DNA from: CAVVYA01 sp964577835
GTDB taxonomy: Bacteria; Pseudomonadota; Alphaproteobacteria; SMXQ01
DNA: 29,932 nt
Direction of reading: 5' to 3'
NCBI GenBank assembly: GCA_964577835.1
Contig: CAZOBN010000035.1
Location: forward strand, 1 to 29,932
In this document: piece by piece, positions 15,021 through 23,038 of the stretch
Layout of the letters: each line of letters opens with the position of its first letter
Numbering within the stretch: position 1 is the first letter of the stretch
Program-made: the position numbers and the translations under genes
The notes under the pieces: generated by a model
Database searches by the model: none
What the model was told of the DNA's origin: nothing
Seen by the model: only the letters and a program-made list of their open reading frames with translations

Positions 15021-17141
15021 ATGGAAGTCGATATGTTGAGTTCAGCAGGCCGAGCCCTGCTGATCATTCTTGATCCCGAGCGGCTGATGTTCCTGTCGCT
15101 GGGCGTTATCATGGGGCTGGTCCTGGGCATTATCCCAGGTATCGGCGGCGTTGCCGGCACGGCGTTGCTGCTGCCCTTCACCTTCGATATGGATCCGTAT
15201 TCGGCCTTCGCGATGCTTCTCGGCCTGGGCGCGGCCACCAACACGGGTGATCCGATCCCCGCTGTCCTGTTCGGCGTGCCGGGAGGCGCGGCTTCGGCGG
15301 CCACCGTGCTCGACGGCTTCCCCATGGCGAAGAAGGGCGAAGCGGGCCGCGCGCTCAGCGCATCCTACATGTCGTCGCTCATGGGTGGGCTGTTCGGCGC
15401 CGCCTTGCTCGGCGTCAGCATTCCGCTGCTGCGGCCGGTCATGCTGTTCATCGGCTCGCCGGAATTGCTGGCCCTGGCGCTCTTTGGCATTTCCATGGTC
15501 GCGGTGTTGGCCGGCACGGCACCGCTGCGCGGCATGACTGTCGCCTGCTTCGGCATCATGATCGCCATGATCGGCTCCGATCCGCAGACCGGCACGCTGC
15601 GCTGGACCCTGGATAGCCTCTATCTGTGGGACGGCATGCCGCTGCTTCCGGTGGTGCTCGGCCTGTTCGCTCTGCCTGAGCTGTGCGATCTGGCCATCGC
15701 CCGCACGGCGATCGCCGGCGAGGCCAAATACGACATCAAGGCCGGCATGCTGTTGGGCATCAAGGACTGCTTCCGCCATTGGTGGCTGATCATCCGCTGT
15801 TCCTGGATCGGCGCCGGCCTCGGCGCGGTTCCCGGCATCAGCGGCTCGGTCGTCGACTGGCTCGCCTATGGTCACGCGCTGAAGACCGAGAAGGGGGCCT
15901 CGGCCACCTTCGGCAAGGGCGACGTGCGCGGCGTCATCGCCTCCGAGTCGACCAACAACGCCAAGGAAGGCGGCTCGCTGGTCACCACGGTGGCGTTCGG
16001 CGTTCCCGGCGGTCCCGGCATGGCGATCCTGCTCGGCGCCTTCCTGATCCACGGCTTGGTCCCGGGTCCGGACATGCTCAACAAGCACCTCGATGTGACC
16101 TATTCGATGGTGTGGTCGATTGCCATCGCCAACATCATCGGCGCCGGCATGTGCTACCTGTGGAGCGGCTGGTTCGCCAAGCTCGCGACTCTTCGCTACA
16201 CCCTGATCTGCCCAGCGGTGCTGAGCGTCATCTACATCGGCGCGTTCGAGGGCTCGCGGCAGTGGGGCGACCTCTACACGCTGCTCTTCTTCGGCACCCT
16301 CGGCTGGACAATGAAGCAGATGAAATGGCCGCGTCCGCCGCTCATCCTGGGCCTCGTGCTGGGCGATATCATCGAGCGCTACATGTTCATCTCGGTCGAG
16401 CGCTATGGGCTCGAATGGCTGAAGCGTCCGGTCGTCATCGTGGTGCTGGTCCTGGCGGTCCTCGGCTTCGCGCGGCCGGTTCTGCAGGACATTCGCATCC
16501 ATGGCGGTCTCAAGAAGATGGCGACGAACTTCGGTGCGCCGCACTTCACGCCGTCCAACCTGTTCTATGTGCTCTTCATCGGTCTGTTCGCCACGATGTT
16601 GTACCAGGCCTACGGTTGGAACTTCGACGCGCGGATCGTTCCGATGATCGTCGGCTGGAGTGGCTTGTTCTTCTGCGCCGTCAGCTTGCTGAATCAGGTC
16701 TTCCGCAAGCCCGAAGCGCTGCTGGGTGACATCAGCATGGCTGAAAGCATGGCCGAAAGCATGGCTGAACAGACCGTAGCCAGCGTCGAGACGACGCCGA
16801 CCAAGGAGATCGTACAAAAGATCCACATGGATCTTCAGTCCGACACCGCGCACGTCCCGCAAAAGACGATCGTGCTGCGCGCGTTCATCTTCTTCGGCTG
16901 GATGGTCGCCTTCATGACGTCCATGGCGGCGATCGGACTCATTCCGACCTCGCCGCTCTTCATTATCGCGTACATGCGCCTTGAGAATAAGGAGCCCTGG
17001 CGGATCGTAATCCCCTACGCTCTTGGCATGGTCACGTTCGTCTACTTAGTGTTCGACAAGCTGCTGACCATTCCATGGCCGCAAACCTTTGTCGGGACCT
17101 GGTTCCCGGCGATCAAGGCGCTGGGTATCCCCAGCCTGTAG
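15021..17141 (+). CDS. Fused TctA-TctB permease of a tripartite tricarboxylate transporter
   Basis: A 706-residue inner-membrane protein that joins both TTT permease subunits in one chain. Residues about 1-500 are the large TctA part, with the hallmark GIIPGIGGVAG near residue 34, FGVPGGAASAATVLDGFPMAKKGEAGRA near 88, and a second repeat-half signature ESTNNAKEGGSLVTTVAFGVPG near 310. Residues about 510-700 are a four-helix TctB part (FYVLFIGLFATMLYQ ... TSPLFIIAYMRLENKEPWR). A hydrophilic linker of about 50 residues splits the TctB part after its second helix and contains three copies of MAES/MAEQ. ATG 15021 or 15033 are both possible starts. It probably works with a Bug/TctC receptor, most simply the one at 9758. 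A hairpin terminator follows the stop codon. Confidence 0.9.
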   Translation: MEVDMLSSAGRALLIILDPERLMFLSLGVIMGLVLGIIPGIGGVAGTALLLPFTFDMDPYSAFAMLLGLGAATNTGDPIPAVLFGVPGGAASAATVLDGFPMAKKGEAGRALSASYMSSLMGGLFGAALLGVSIPLLRPVMLFIGSPELLALALFGISMVAVLAGTAPLRGMTVACFGIMIAMIGSDPQTGTLRWTLDSLYLWDGMPLLPVVLGLFALPELCDLAIARTAIAGEAKYDIKAGMLLGIKDCFRHWWLIIRCSWIGAGLGAVPGISGSVVDWLAYGHALKTEKGASATFGKGDVRGVIASESTNNAKEGGSLVTTVAFGVPGGPGMAILLGAFLIHGLVPGPDMLNKHLDVTYSMVWSIAIANIIGAGMCYLWSGWFAKLATLRYTLICPAVLSVIYIGAFEGSRQWGDLYTLLFFGTLGWTMKQMKWPRPPLILGLVLGDIIERYMFISVERYGLEWLKRPVVIVVLVLAVLGFARPVLQDIRIHGGLKKMATNFGAPHFTPSNLFYVLFIGLFATMLYQAYGWNFDARIVPMIVGWSGLFFCAVSLLNQVFRKPEALLGDISMAESMAESMAEQTVASVETTPTKEIVQKIHMDLQSDTAHVPQKTIVLRAFIFFGWMVAFMTSMAAIGLIPTSPLFIIAYMRLENKEPWRIVIPYALGMVTFVYLVFDKLLTIPWPQTFVGTWFPAIKALGIPSL
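16734..16769 (+). repeat. Three 12-bp tandem repeats in the TctAB linker
   Basis: AGCATGGCTGAA, AGCATGGCCGAA and AGCATGGCTGAA follow one another, with one silent change, and encode Ser-Met-Ala-Glu three times. They lie in the hydrophilic loop of the TctB part, where length change would be tolerated; slippage is the likely origin. Confidence 0.95.
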
Positions 17142-17162
17142 CCGGCCATCGCGTGCAAAAAG

Positions 17163-17199
17163 AAGAAGGGCGGGACGCAAGTCCCGCCCTTCTTTCTAT
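17163..17199 (+). terminator. Intrinsic terminator after the fused TctA-TctB gene
   Basis: A perfect 14-bp stem AAGAAGGGCGGGAC (17163-17176) / GTCCCGCCCTTCTT (17181-17194) with a GCAA tetraloop, then TCT. It lies 21 nt after the stop codon. Because A-rich and T-rich sequence flanks the stem, it may also act on the minus strand. Confidence 0.85.
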
Positions 17200-17302
17200 G
17201 GACCCGGCTTGGCCATGCGGACGCCGGCCATTCCCGATCGGAATGTCTGCGAGCCGGAGCGGCCGAGGCGCTTGGGCTGGCAGCGCCCGGCCGGTCCGAT
17301 GA

Positions 17303-17329
17303 GAAAGGGCGGGAGAAGCTCTCGCCCTT
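17303..17329 (-). terminator. Hairpin downstream of the ornithine cyclodeaminase-like gene
   Basis: An 11-bp stem with one G-T pair, AAGGGCGGGAG (17305-17315) / CTCTCGCCCTT (17319-17329), lies 32 nt beyond the stop codon of the minus-strand gene. The T tract on that strand is short (TTTCTC), so termination efficiency may be modest. Confidence 0.6.
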
Positions 17330-17361
17330 CGGCATTTGAAAAATCACATCCAGGCACGGGC

Positions 17362-18429
17362 TCAAGGATGCACGTCCTCCGTGAACCAGTCGGTCGGCAG
17401 GTCGTGGCCGACGCCGCTTTCCTTCGCCTTGCGGTAGACCACCGAGCCGGCGGCGGCGAACTGGTAGCCGAGGCCGAGGTTGTTGAGGAAGCAGGTGACC
17501 TGCTCGTCCGAATCGCGCCCCGGCGTGCGGCCGACGATCAGGTCGGGCAGGGTCGGCAGCCTGTCGAAGTCGAGTTCCTTGGCGCCGCCCTTGCTCTTGG
17601 CGGCTTCCGGCATGGTCAGGCCCTTGGTCGCGACATGGATCGGGGCGGCGTCCCGGGTATGAATGACGACGCGGTCGGCGCGCTTGATCGCCTTGGTCTC
17701 GAGCTCCGGCCTTTTCAGCTCGCTCAGATGCATGCCTGGCTCGATCCACCGCTCGAAGAAGATGTTGTCGATCGAGTTGGTGGCGCACATCGCCACGTCG
17801 GCGCCGCGGATGGCGTCCTCCGGCTGCTCGACCGGAACCACGTCGATGCCGAGGATCGGGCTCATCTCGCGGCAGAACTTCTCGCGGTTGTCCTTGTTCG
17901 GGCTGAAACAGCGGATGCTCTCGATGTCGCGCACGGCGCAGATCGCCATGAGCTGGGTGCCCGCTTGCCAGCCGGAGCCGAGGATGCCGACGGACCGCGC
18001 ATCCTTGCGCGCAAGATACTTGGCGCCCAGCCCATTGGTGGCGCCGACGCGCATGCGCTGCATGACGCCGTCCGGGAAGATGGCGAGCGGCTCGCCGGTT
18101 TCGCTCGAGAACAGCAGCACGAGGCCGACCCAGCGGTTGCCCGGCGCCGACGGCACTTTCTCGCGCCGCATGTTGTTGCCGACCTTCGGCCAGGTGACGA
18201 TGTCGGAATTGATGCGTACCGCGCCGACGCCGAACTTGGGGATCACGCCGTCCATCGACTTGAGGCCATAGATTGCATCCGGCCGCTTGGTCGGCGTCAG
18301 GCAATCGGAGCGGGAGCGCGACACGCCGCGGCCGTCCGCCAGCTCGACATAGGCCTCCTCGAGGGCGGCGATGCATTCCGGCATGGTGAGCAGCTTGCCG
18401 ACGTCGTCGTTGGACAGGATCAAGGTCAT
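17362..18429 (-). CDS. Ornithine cyclodeaminase / mu-crystallin family protein
   Basis: A 355-residue NAD(P)-binding protein of the ornithine cyclodeaminase/mu-crystallin family. Members include cyclodeaminases, alanine dehydrogenase and ketimine or imine reductases. The start at 18429 has GAGGAA upstream and begins at the usual N-terminal LILSNDDV. The Rossmann loop is GILGSGWQAGTQL (about residues 145-157). Conserved substrate-side features include KFGVGAVRINSD and the RVGATNGLGAKYLARK helix. Further on, MCATNS and EPGMHLSEL correspond to the usual CTTS and PGTH segments. Some key family positions differ from classical ornithine cyclodeaminase, so the reaction should not be assumed. It follows a TTT operon on the same strand but a terminator lies between, so it may be separately controlled. 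Confidence 0.87.
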   Translation of the reverse strand: MTLILSNDDVGKLLTMPECIAALEEAYVELADGRGVSRSRSDCLTPTKRPDAIYGLKSMDGVIPKFGVGAVRINSDIVTWPKVGNNMRREKVPSAPGNRWVGLVLLFSSETGEPLAIFPDGVMQRMRVGATNGLGAKYLARKDARSVGILGSGWQAGTQLMAICAVRDIESIRCFSPNKDNREKFCREMSPILGIDVVPVEQPEDAIRGADVAMCATNSIDNIFFERWIEPGMHLSELKRPELETKAIKRADRVVIHTRDAAPIHVATKGLTMPEAAKSKGGAKELDFDRLPTLPDLIVGRTPGRDSDEQVTCFLNNLGLGYQFAAAGSVVYRKAKESGVGHDLPTDWFTEDVHP

Positions 18430-18473
18430 GCGGATTCCTCGGAACTGGACGGTTTGGTTGACGAGAGACAAAG

Positions 18474-18502
18474 AAAAACCGCCGGGGAGGGGTCCCCGGC
18501 GG
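18474..18502 (-). terminator. Intrinsic terminator after the tctABC operon
   Basis: On the minus strand a perfect 10-bp stem, CCGCCGGGGA / TCCCCGGCGG in + strand terms (18479-18488 and 18493-18502), closes a 4-nt loop and is followed by TTTTTC. It lies between the receptor stop (18528) and the cyclodeaminase-like start (18429). Confidence 0.9.
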
Positions 18503-18527
18503 CGATCAGGCTAGCATGTCCGTCAGA

Positions 18528-19751
18528 TTATTTGCACGCGATGGCGCTGGGCTCGTTGCTACCTTTCGCATAGGTCACTTCGCAATTCTGACCCGTCTTC
18601 AAATCGTCGCGCTTCGCCTCCTTGCCCGCGACCGTGATCTTGGTGCGCGAGCCGCTCGGCTCCAGGGTCACCGGTTTGCCGTCGGCGCCCTTGACGATGA
18701 CTTTGCGGCCCTTCTCCTGGACCTCGATCGCGCCGGACGTCTTGAGCGCCGACGGCTTGGCCTGGAGCGCGTTCTTCAGCATGGCCACCGTCTGGGGCGT
18801 CTGGCCAAGTGCCTCCTTGACCATCTTGGCCACATCCTCGCCGATCGCCGGTTCCACCGGACGGCCGCCTTTTTCCGCCTTCGCCTGGAGCTCCTTATCG
18901 TCCATGGCTTTCCTATAGGCGGCGCGTAGTGCTTCGAGCTGCGGCGCCGGGATGCTCGGAGGTCCGGCGGTGAGGCGCGAAATGTCGCCCTGAGACTGGA
19001 TGAGTGCGATCATCGCCTTAGCCTCGGAGGAATCCGCGAAGGTGGAGAGTTGCGGCACGTCCTTGTCCGACCCGCCGATCTGGGCGATGAACCGGCCGTA
19101 GCCGTTTTTGACGAAGTCTTCCGTGGAGGAGCGGGATGCGATGCTGCCGACAATCTCGGAGCGCCGCATGGCCATCTGATCCTCGGTGCCGTTGTAGCCG
19201 GTGATGATCTTGATCGGCAGCTTCATCGCATCGGTCAGCACTTTCGTTTCGACATAGGCGGCGCTGCCGACGCCTGACGTGGCGAAGTTGACCTCCTTCG
19301 ACGATCTCAGATCCTGAAAGGTCTTGATCGGCGAATGTTGGGCGATCACGAAGATTCTCGGATCCGATGCCGCCTTCCCGATCCACGACATCTTCGTGAG
19401 ATCGAACTTTATTCCCTCGAGTCCGACCAACTGGTTATAGATCAGGCCGGTGTTGAAGGTGCCGATCGTCGTGCCGTCCGCCTTGGAAGCATAAATGGCG
19501 TTAGCGCCGATGATATGTCCGGCGCCTGGCATATTCTTCACAACGAATGTAGAGCCGGGCAGATTCCGCTGCATGTATTCGGCGACAAGACGGCCGTAAT
19601 AGTCATAGCCGCCGCCGGGCGCGGTCGCGACGATATAGGTCACCGTCTTGCCTTTGAACAGATCGGCTTGTGCCGCCGCCACGGAGGGCAGCGCCATCAG
19701 AGCACCGCACGCTCCCGCCACAATGGTCGTCCATCGTTTCGTAGTAAGCAT
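18528..19751 (-). CDS. TTT periplasmic solute receptor with extra C-terminal domain
   Basis: A 407-residue Bug/TctC receptor, last gene of a tctA-tctB-tctC operon. The start at 19751 is chosen over 19763 because GGAGG lies 6 nt before it. A signal peptide ends near SVAAAQ (about residue 28). The signature ATAPGGGYDYYGR and VKNMPGAGH follow. The usual family length is about 320-350 residues; here about 70 residues follow the receptor fold, beginning near SALKTSGAIEV and ending SAIACK. This tail is rich in short beta-like, Lys/Gly/Thr segments (GRKVIVKG, SGSRTKITVAGKEA) and holds two cysteines (NCEVT, IACK) that could pair in the periplasm. The ligand is unknown. The gene is 58 nt from tctB and ends with a strong terminator. 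Confidence 0.9.
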   Translation of the reverse strand: MLTTKRWTTIVAGACGALMALPSVAAAQADLFKGKTVTYIVATAPGGGYDYYGRLVAEYMQRNLPGSTFVVKNMPGAGHIIGANAIYASKADGTTIGTFNTGLIYNQLVGLEGIKFDLTKMSWIGKAASDPRIFVIAQHSPIKTFQDLRSSKEVNFATSGVGSAAYVETKVLTDAMKLPIKIITGYNGTEDQMAMRRSEIVGSIASRSSTEDFVKNGYGRFIAQIGGSDKDVPQLSTFADSSEAKAMIALIQSQGDISRLTAGPPSIPAPQLEALRAAYRKAMDDKELQAKAEKGGRPVEPAIGEDVAKMVKEALGQTPQTVAMLKNALQAKPSALKTSGAIEVQEKGRKVIVKGADGKPVTLEPSGSRTKITVAGKEAKRDDLKTGQNCEVTYAKGSNEPSAIACK

Positions 19752-19809
19752 CAAATCCTCCATGTCGTTATAGGTTTTGTTTTTATGCGATGGGCACTCC
19801 TCGGCGAAA

Positions 19810-20385
19810 TCAGGCGCCGAACATGTCGAGCACGTAGGTGGTCAGGAACCCGTCGTGCAGATCGACCCGCAGGCCTTTTTCCACGGCCAGGTAAAGCACG
19901 GTCGTGCCGACCACGCCGGTGAGCAGGGCGTTGCGCCAGCTCAATTTGGCCTCGTTGTGCAGGAAGGCCACGAGGAAGATCGGAATGGTGAACCAGAAGC
20001 CGAACACCAGGACAGAGGAGACGAAACCGAGGAAATAGCTCCACAGGATGATTTCCCGGCGCGCCATATTCGGCGGAATGCCCGCGTCTGGCATCATGGG
20101 GATTTCGGCCGCGGTCGTTGCCTCGGATTCGACATGCCGGCCGGCGTAGCGCGAGACTTCGTCCTGGGCTTTTTCCACATCGCTGCGATTGTCCTCCGCT
20201 TCGACGACGTTCCGCCGCGCCGCGCGGATGTCGAGGAAAATCTGCAGGAGGCACAGCACGATCGCCGGAATGCCGACGACGAACGGCATGAAGCGGGCCT
20301 GGGGCGGGTATTGGCTGGCGATGCCGACCAGCGTGACGAAGATGGCCAACATCACGAAATTCATCAGGAAACTTGTCGACTTCAT
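19810..20385 (-). CDS. Small permease subunit TctB of a TTT system
   Basis: A 191-residue TctB-family protein with four hydrophobic segments: residues about 7-25, 32-50, 115-140 and 150-170. The long middle loop (about residues 52-112) is charged and cytoplasmic in character. The ATG overlaps the tctA stop codon as ATGA, which points to translational coupling, and GGGAG lies in front. TctB is poorly conserved in general; the assignment rests on size, topology and the place between tctA and tctC. Confidence 0.88.
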   Translation of the reverse strand: MKSTSFLMNFVMLAIFVTLVGIASQYPPQARFMPFVVGIPAIVLCLLQIFLDIRAARRNVVEAEDNRSDVEKAQDEVSRYAGRHVESEATTAAEIPMMPDAGIPPNMARREIILWSYFLGFVSSVLVFGFWFTIPIFLVAFLHNEAKLSWRNALLTGVVGTTVLYLAVEKGLRVDLHDGFLTTYVLDMFGA

Positions 20386-21896
20386 GCTGAAGCTCCCGCG
20401 CCGTACGGCACTTTGGCGGGTTTACGGGACTTGTAGATGGCGAAGGCGATGGTCAGGGTGATGAGCCCGATCAGCACCAACGACAGCGGCCGCAGGAAGA
20501 AGTTCATGCCCCACAAGGCAAGCGCCTTGTTGAGCGATTCTTCCGCGATCTTGCCGAGCACGAGACCGATGACGAACGGCGCCCGCGGCCAGCCGGCGCG
20601 CAACAGGGCGTAACCGATGGCGCTGAGCACCACCAGGATCACCAGGTTCTGCCACTGACCCTCGTTGATAAAGGCGCCGAGCACCACCAGCACGAAGACG
20701 AACGGCACGATCAACGTGCCGCGCACGAAGGTGAGGGCGGCGGCCCAGCGCGCGACGAACAGCAGGATGCTGACCGCGATGATGTTGCCGACGACGAGGG
20801 CCCAGATCAGCGTCCACACCAGATCCAGGTGTTCGGTGATCAGGGTCGGACCGGGCTGGATGCCCAGGATGAGGAAGGCGCCGAGCAGGATCGCCATGCC
20901 CGAGCTGCCCGGAATGCCGAACAGCAGGGTGGGCAGCAGGGAGCCGCCTTCCTTGGCGTTGCTGGCGGTCTCCGGCGCGATCACGCCTTCGACGGCACCC
21001 TTGCCGAAGCGTTCGGGATGCTTCGAGGTCTGAACCGCGTGGCCGTAGCACATCCAGGCCGCGGCCGAACCGCCGAGGCCGGGGATCATGCCGATCACCG
21101 CGCCGATGATCGAGGTGCGCAGCGCCAGCCACCAATGCCGAGGCACTTCCATCACGCCCTGGAACACCTGTTTATAGGAGAATTTGGCCGTTTCCCTGGA
21201 AATGCCCGAGATCGAGCTGCCCTTGACGCCGAGCGCGATCATCTCGGGCACGGCGAACAGGGCCAGCACGGCGGTGACCAGGCTCAATCCGTCCCACAGG
21301 AACAGAAAGTCGCCCGAGAAGCGCGCGATGCCGGTTTGCGGGTCCATGCCGACCGTGGCGAGAATCACGCCGTAGAAGCCGACGATGATGCCGCGAAAGA
21401 TGTTGCCGCCGCCCGACAGGAAGGCGATGAAGGTGATGCCGAGCAGCGCGAGCAGGAAGAATTCGGCCGGGCTGAACGACAGGATCACCGGTTCGAGGAC
21501 CGGGATCATGACGGCGAAGACGCCCGCGCCGATGATGCCGCCGACGCCCGAGGCGGTCATGCTGGCGCCCAGCGCGCGTCCGGCTTCGCCTTTCTTGGCC
21601 ATCGGGTATCCGTCCAGCGTGGTCGCCGCGTCGTCGCCGTCGCCGGGCACGCCGAACATGATGGACGAGATCTGGCCGCTGGTGCCGTTCACCGCATGCA
21701 TGGTGAGCAGGAACACGGCGCCCGCGATCATGTCCATGCCGAAGACGAAGGGGATGGCGAGCGCGATGGACAGCCGGCCGCCGATGCCCGGCGTGATGCC
21801 GACCCAGATGCCGATCAGGACGCCGATCAGCATCAACCCCATGATGTTGGGCGATGTCAGCATGTTGAACAGGGAGCCGAACATGACGTCTAACAT
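20382..21896 (-). CDS. Large permease subunit TctA of a TTT system
   Basis: A 504-residue TctA-family permease, the transport channel of the tripartite tricarboxylate transporters, which use ion gradients to take up carboxylates bound by a TctC receptor. Family hallmarks are GITPGIGGRLSIALAIPF (near residue 34), IMFGVPGDGDDAATTLDGYPMAKKGEAGRALGA, and the second half-repeat PGLGGSAAAWMCYGHA ... NAKEGGSLLPTLLFGIPGSSGMAILLGA. About ten to twelve membrane segments are visible and the length is normal. It opens a minus-strand operon with tctB and tctC. Compared with the fused TctA-TctB at 15021 it is clearly diverged, so the two permeases probably serve different substrates. Confidence 0.94.
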   Translation of the reverse strand: MLDVMFGSLFNMLTSPNIMGLMLIGVLIGIWVGITPGIGGRLSIALAIPFVFGMDMIAGAVFLLTMHAVNGTSGQISSIMFGVPGDGDDAATTLDGYPMAKKGEAGRALGASMTASGVGGIIGAGVFAVMIPVLEPVILSFSPAEFFLLALLGITFIAFLSGGGNIFRGIIVGFYGVILATVGMDPQTGIARFSGDFLFLWDGLSLVTAVLALFAVPEMIALGVKGSSISGISRETAKFSYKQVFQGVMEVPRHWWLALRTSIIGAVIGMIPGLGGSAAAWMCYGHAVQTSKHPERFGKGAVEGVIAPETASNAKEGGSLLPTLLFGIPGSSGMAILLGAFLILGIQPGPTLITEHLDLVWTLIWALVVGNIIAVSILLFVARWAAALTFVRGTLIVPFVFVLVVLGAFINEGQWQNLVILVVLSAIGYALLRAGWPRAPFVIGLVLGKIAEESLNKALALWGMNFFLRPLSLVLIGLITLTIAFAIYKSRKPAKVPYGAGASA

Positions 21897-22206
21897 GGCG
21901 AAAGAGTGCTCCTGGCGAGAACGTGGCTAAGGCCGCATGCGCCCGGTGTCAGCGTGCCCAACGGACGCGCCAGGCAGCGGCGCAGGACGGCTGGGCATGC
22001 AGGGTACGAAATCCGGTCCGGACACATGAAGAGGTAGAGTAACCCGGTAGTTGCAAGGTCGTGCGGCGGTGGATGCCGCCGCGGTTCTTGGCCCGTTCAA
22101 GTTAGGCGTTTTCTCCCCGCTACGTGGGTCGTTGTGACCGACGCTTATACCTACAGGACAGGCCGGCTTCTTGGGGCCGGCGTTCATGCCATGCGGTCAT
22201 GAAAGT

Positions 22207-22235
22207 ATCATAAAGACAAGCTGTTGCAACGGAAA
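22207..22235 (-). promoter_or_regulatory. Possible promoter for the tctABC operon
   Basis: On the minus strand TTTCCG (22235-22230), a 17-bp spacer and TATGAT (22212-22207) form a plausible but weak sigma70-like pair. It would give a leader of about 300 nt ahead of tctA. The placing is by eye only. Confidence 0.35.
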
Positions 22236-22274
22236 GCCGCGGTTGTACTGATCCGATAAAGGAAATTCTAAGGG

Positions 22275-22299
22275 AAAAACCGGCGGCAATGGCGCCGGT
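22275..22299 (-). terminator. Intrinsic terminator of the cupin operon
   Basis: Read on the minus strand, ACCGGCG, a 7-nt loop CCATTGC and CGCCGGT are followed by TTTTCCC. The stem is 22280-22298 (arms CCGGCG 22280-22285 and CGCCGG 22293-22298), extended by one more pair. It lies about 120 nt beyond the stop of the second cupin gene. Confidence 0.7.
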
Positions 22300-22336
22300 C
22301 CGTCCGGCACAGGCCGGGGCCATCCATGGCGCGCGC

Positions 22337-22367
22337 AAGGATCGAGCCCCGCGGCAGCTCGATCCTT
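22337..22367. repeat. Perfect 11-bp inverted repeat downstream of the cupins
   Basis: AAGGATCGAGC (22337-22347) and GCTCGATCCTT (22357-22367) form a hairpin with a 9-nt loop. No T run follows on either strand. It may be part of the 3' end of the cupin mRNA or a repeat element. Confidence 0.75.
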
Positions 22368-22420
22368 CGGCGAATGCTCGTTCATCCCCGCACCGGCGGG
22401 AATCGCCGTCGGGCCGCCTC

Positions 22421-22969
22421 TCAGAAGCCTTCGGCGCGCTCGATCTGCTCGAACCAGTCGAAGCCCATCTTCTTGACGATGCGGCTCGTGATCATGACGA
22501 TGCGCGCCTCGTTCTTCGGATCGGCGTTGAAATGCTGGTAGGTGACGTAGGGCGGGATATAGACGAAGTCACCTTCCTTCCATTCGAATTTCTTGGGCTC
22601 CTTGGCCCACTCCCATTCGAACTCGTCCTTGCAGTCGAATTCCACGTCCCAATGCAGGTCGTAGCCCGAACCTTCGACGACGTAGAAGATGGCCTCGCTC
22701 AGGTGACGCACCTTGCCCGAGGCCTTGCCCGGCTCGAGGAACTGCATGAAGATGTCGACGCACATCTCGGTGGTCTTCATCTTCTCGTGGATGATGTGCT
22801 TGATCAGGCCGTTGGGCGAGCGCTCCATCGGCATCTCGTGGGCCTTGATCACCTTCTTGTAGTCGTTCTTGTATTCCTTGCGGAACTGCGCGGATTCGGC
22901 CAAGCCTTCGGCGTAGTAGTTGCAGAAGACCTTGGAGCGCGCCTTGACTTTCTCGTCAGCGTAACTCAT
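22421..22969 (-). CDS. Cupin-domain protein (second of a pair)
   Basis: A 182-residue single-domain cupin. GGAGAG lies 9 nt before the ATG. The first cupin motif is GKVRHLSEAIFYVVEGSG, giving His89 and Glu92 but with Arg/Val where the first His of the usual H-x-H stands. The second is GDFVYIPPYVTYQHFN with His146. Thus two His and one Glu remain as possible metal ligands. A long loop rich in Trp/Glu/Lys (residues 108-132) sits between the motifs. Such proteins include ring-cleaving and other metal dioxygenases as well as isomerases. It is 69 nt downstream of another cupin gene with a different ligand pattern and probably shares its transcript. Function unknown. Confidence 0.85.
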   Translation of the reverse strand: MSYADEKVKARSKVFCNYYAEGLAESAQFRKEYKNDYKKVIKAHEMPMERSPNGLIKHIIHEKMKTTEMCVDIFMQFLEPGKASGKVRHLSEAIFYVVEGSGYDLHWDVEFDCKDEFEWEWAKEPKKFEWKEGDFVYIPPYVTYQHFNADPKNEARIVMITSRIVKKMGFDWFEQIERAEGF

Positions 22970-23038
22970 CGAAACATTCTCTCCGCTAGCAATGCGCCCT
23001 CGCGGGCGGATGGGATGGCTGGACTCCGCGCGCTCGGC

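Larger units (their letters stand above)
21897..22420. other. Intergenic region between tctA and the cupin genes
   Basis: About 520 bp without a credible gene. From the cupin side it holds a possible dispersed-repeat fragment (ATCCCCGCACCGGCGGGAAT, about 22384-22403), a perfect 11-bp hairpin, and a terminator for the cupin genes. Nearer tctA it holds a possible promoter reading towards tctA. Short frames on both strands look like chance openings. Confidence 0.5.

Noticed and set aside
15042..16862. 606-codon minus-strand frame opposite the fused permease
   Set aside because: Composition is dominated by His, Asp, Arg, Gln and Ala as expected for an antisense frame of membrane-protein DNA; no domain recognised.
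17089..18573. Long + strand frame opposite the ornithine cyclodeaminase-like gene
   Set aside because: The minus strand has a clear NAD-binding protein with a ribosome site; the + frame is its mirror.
22374..22412. CRISPR or REP array suspected near the cupin 3' end
   Set aside because: Only single hairpins and one repeat-like fragment; no regularly spaced direct repeats.
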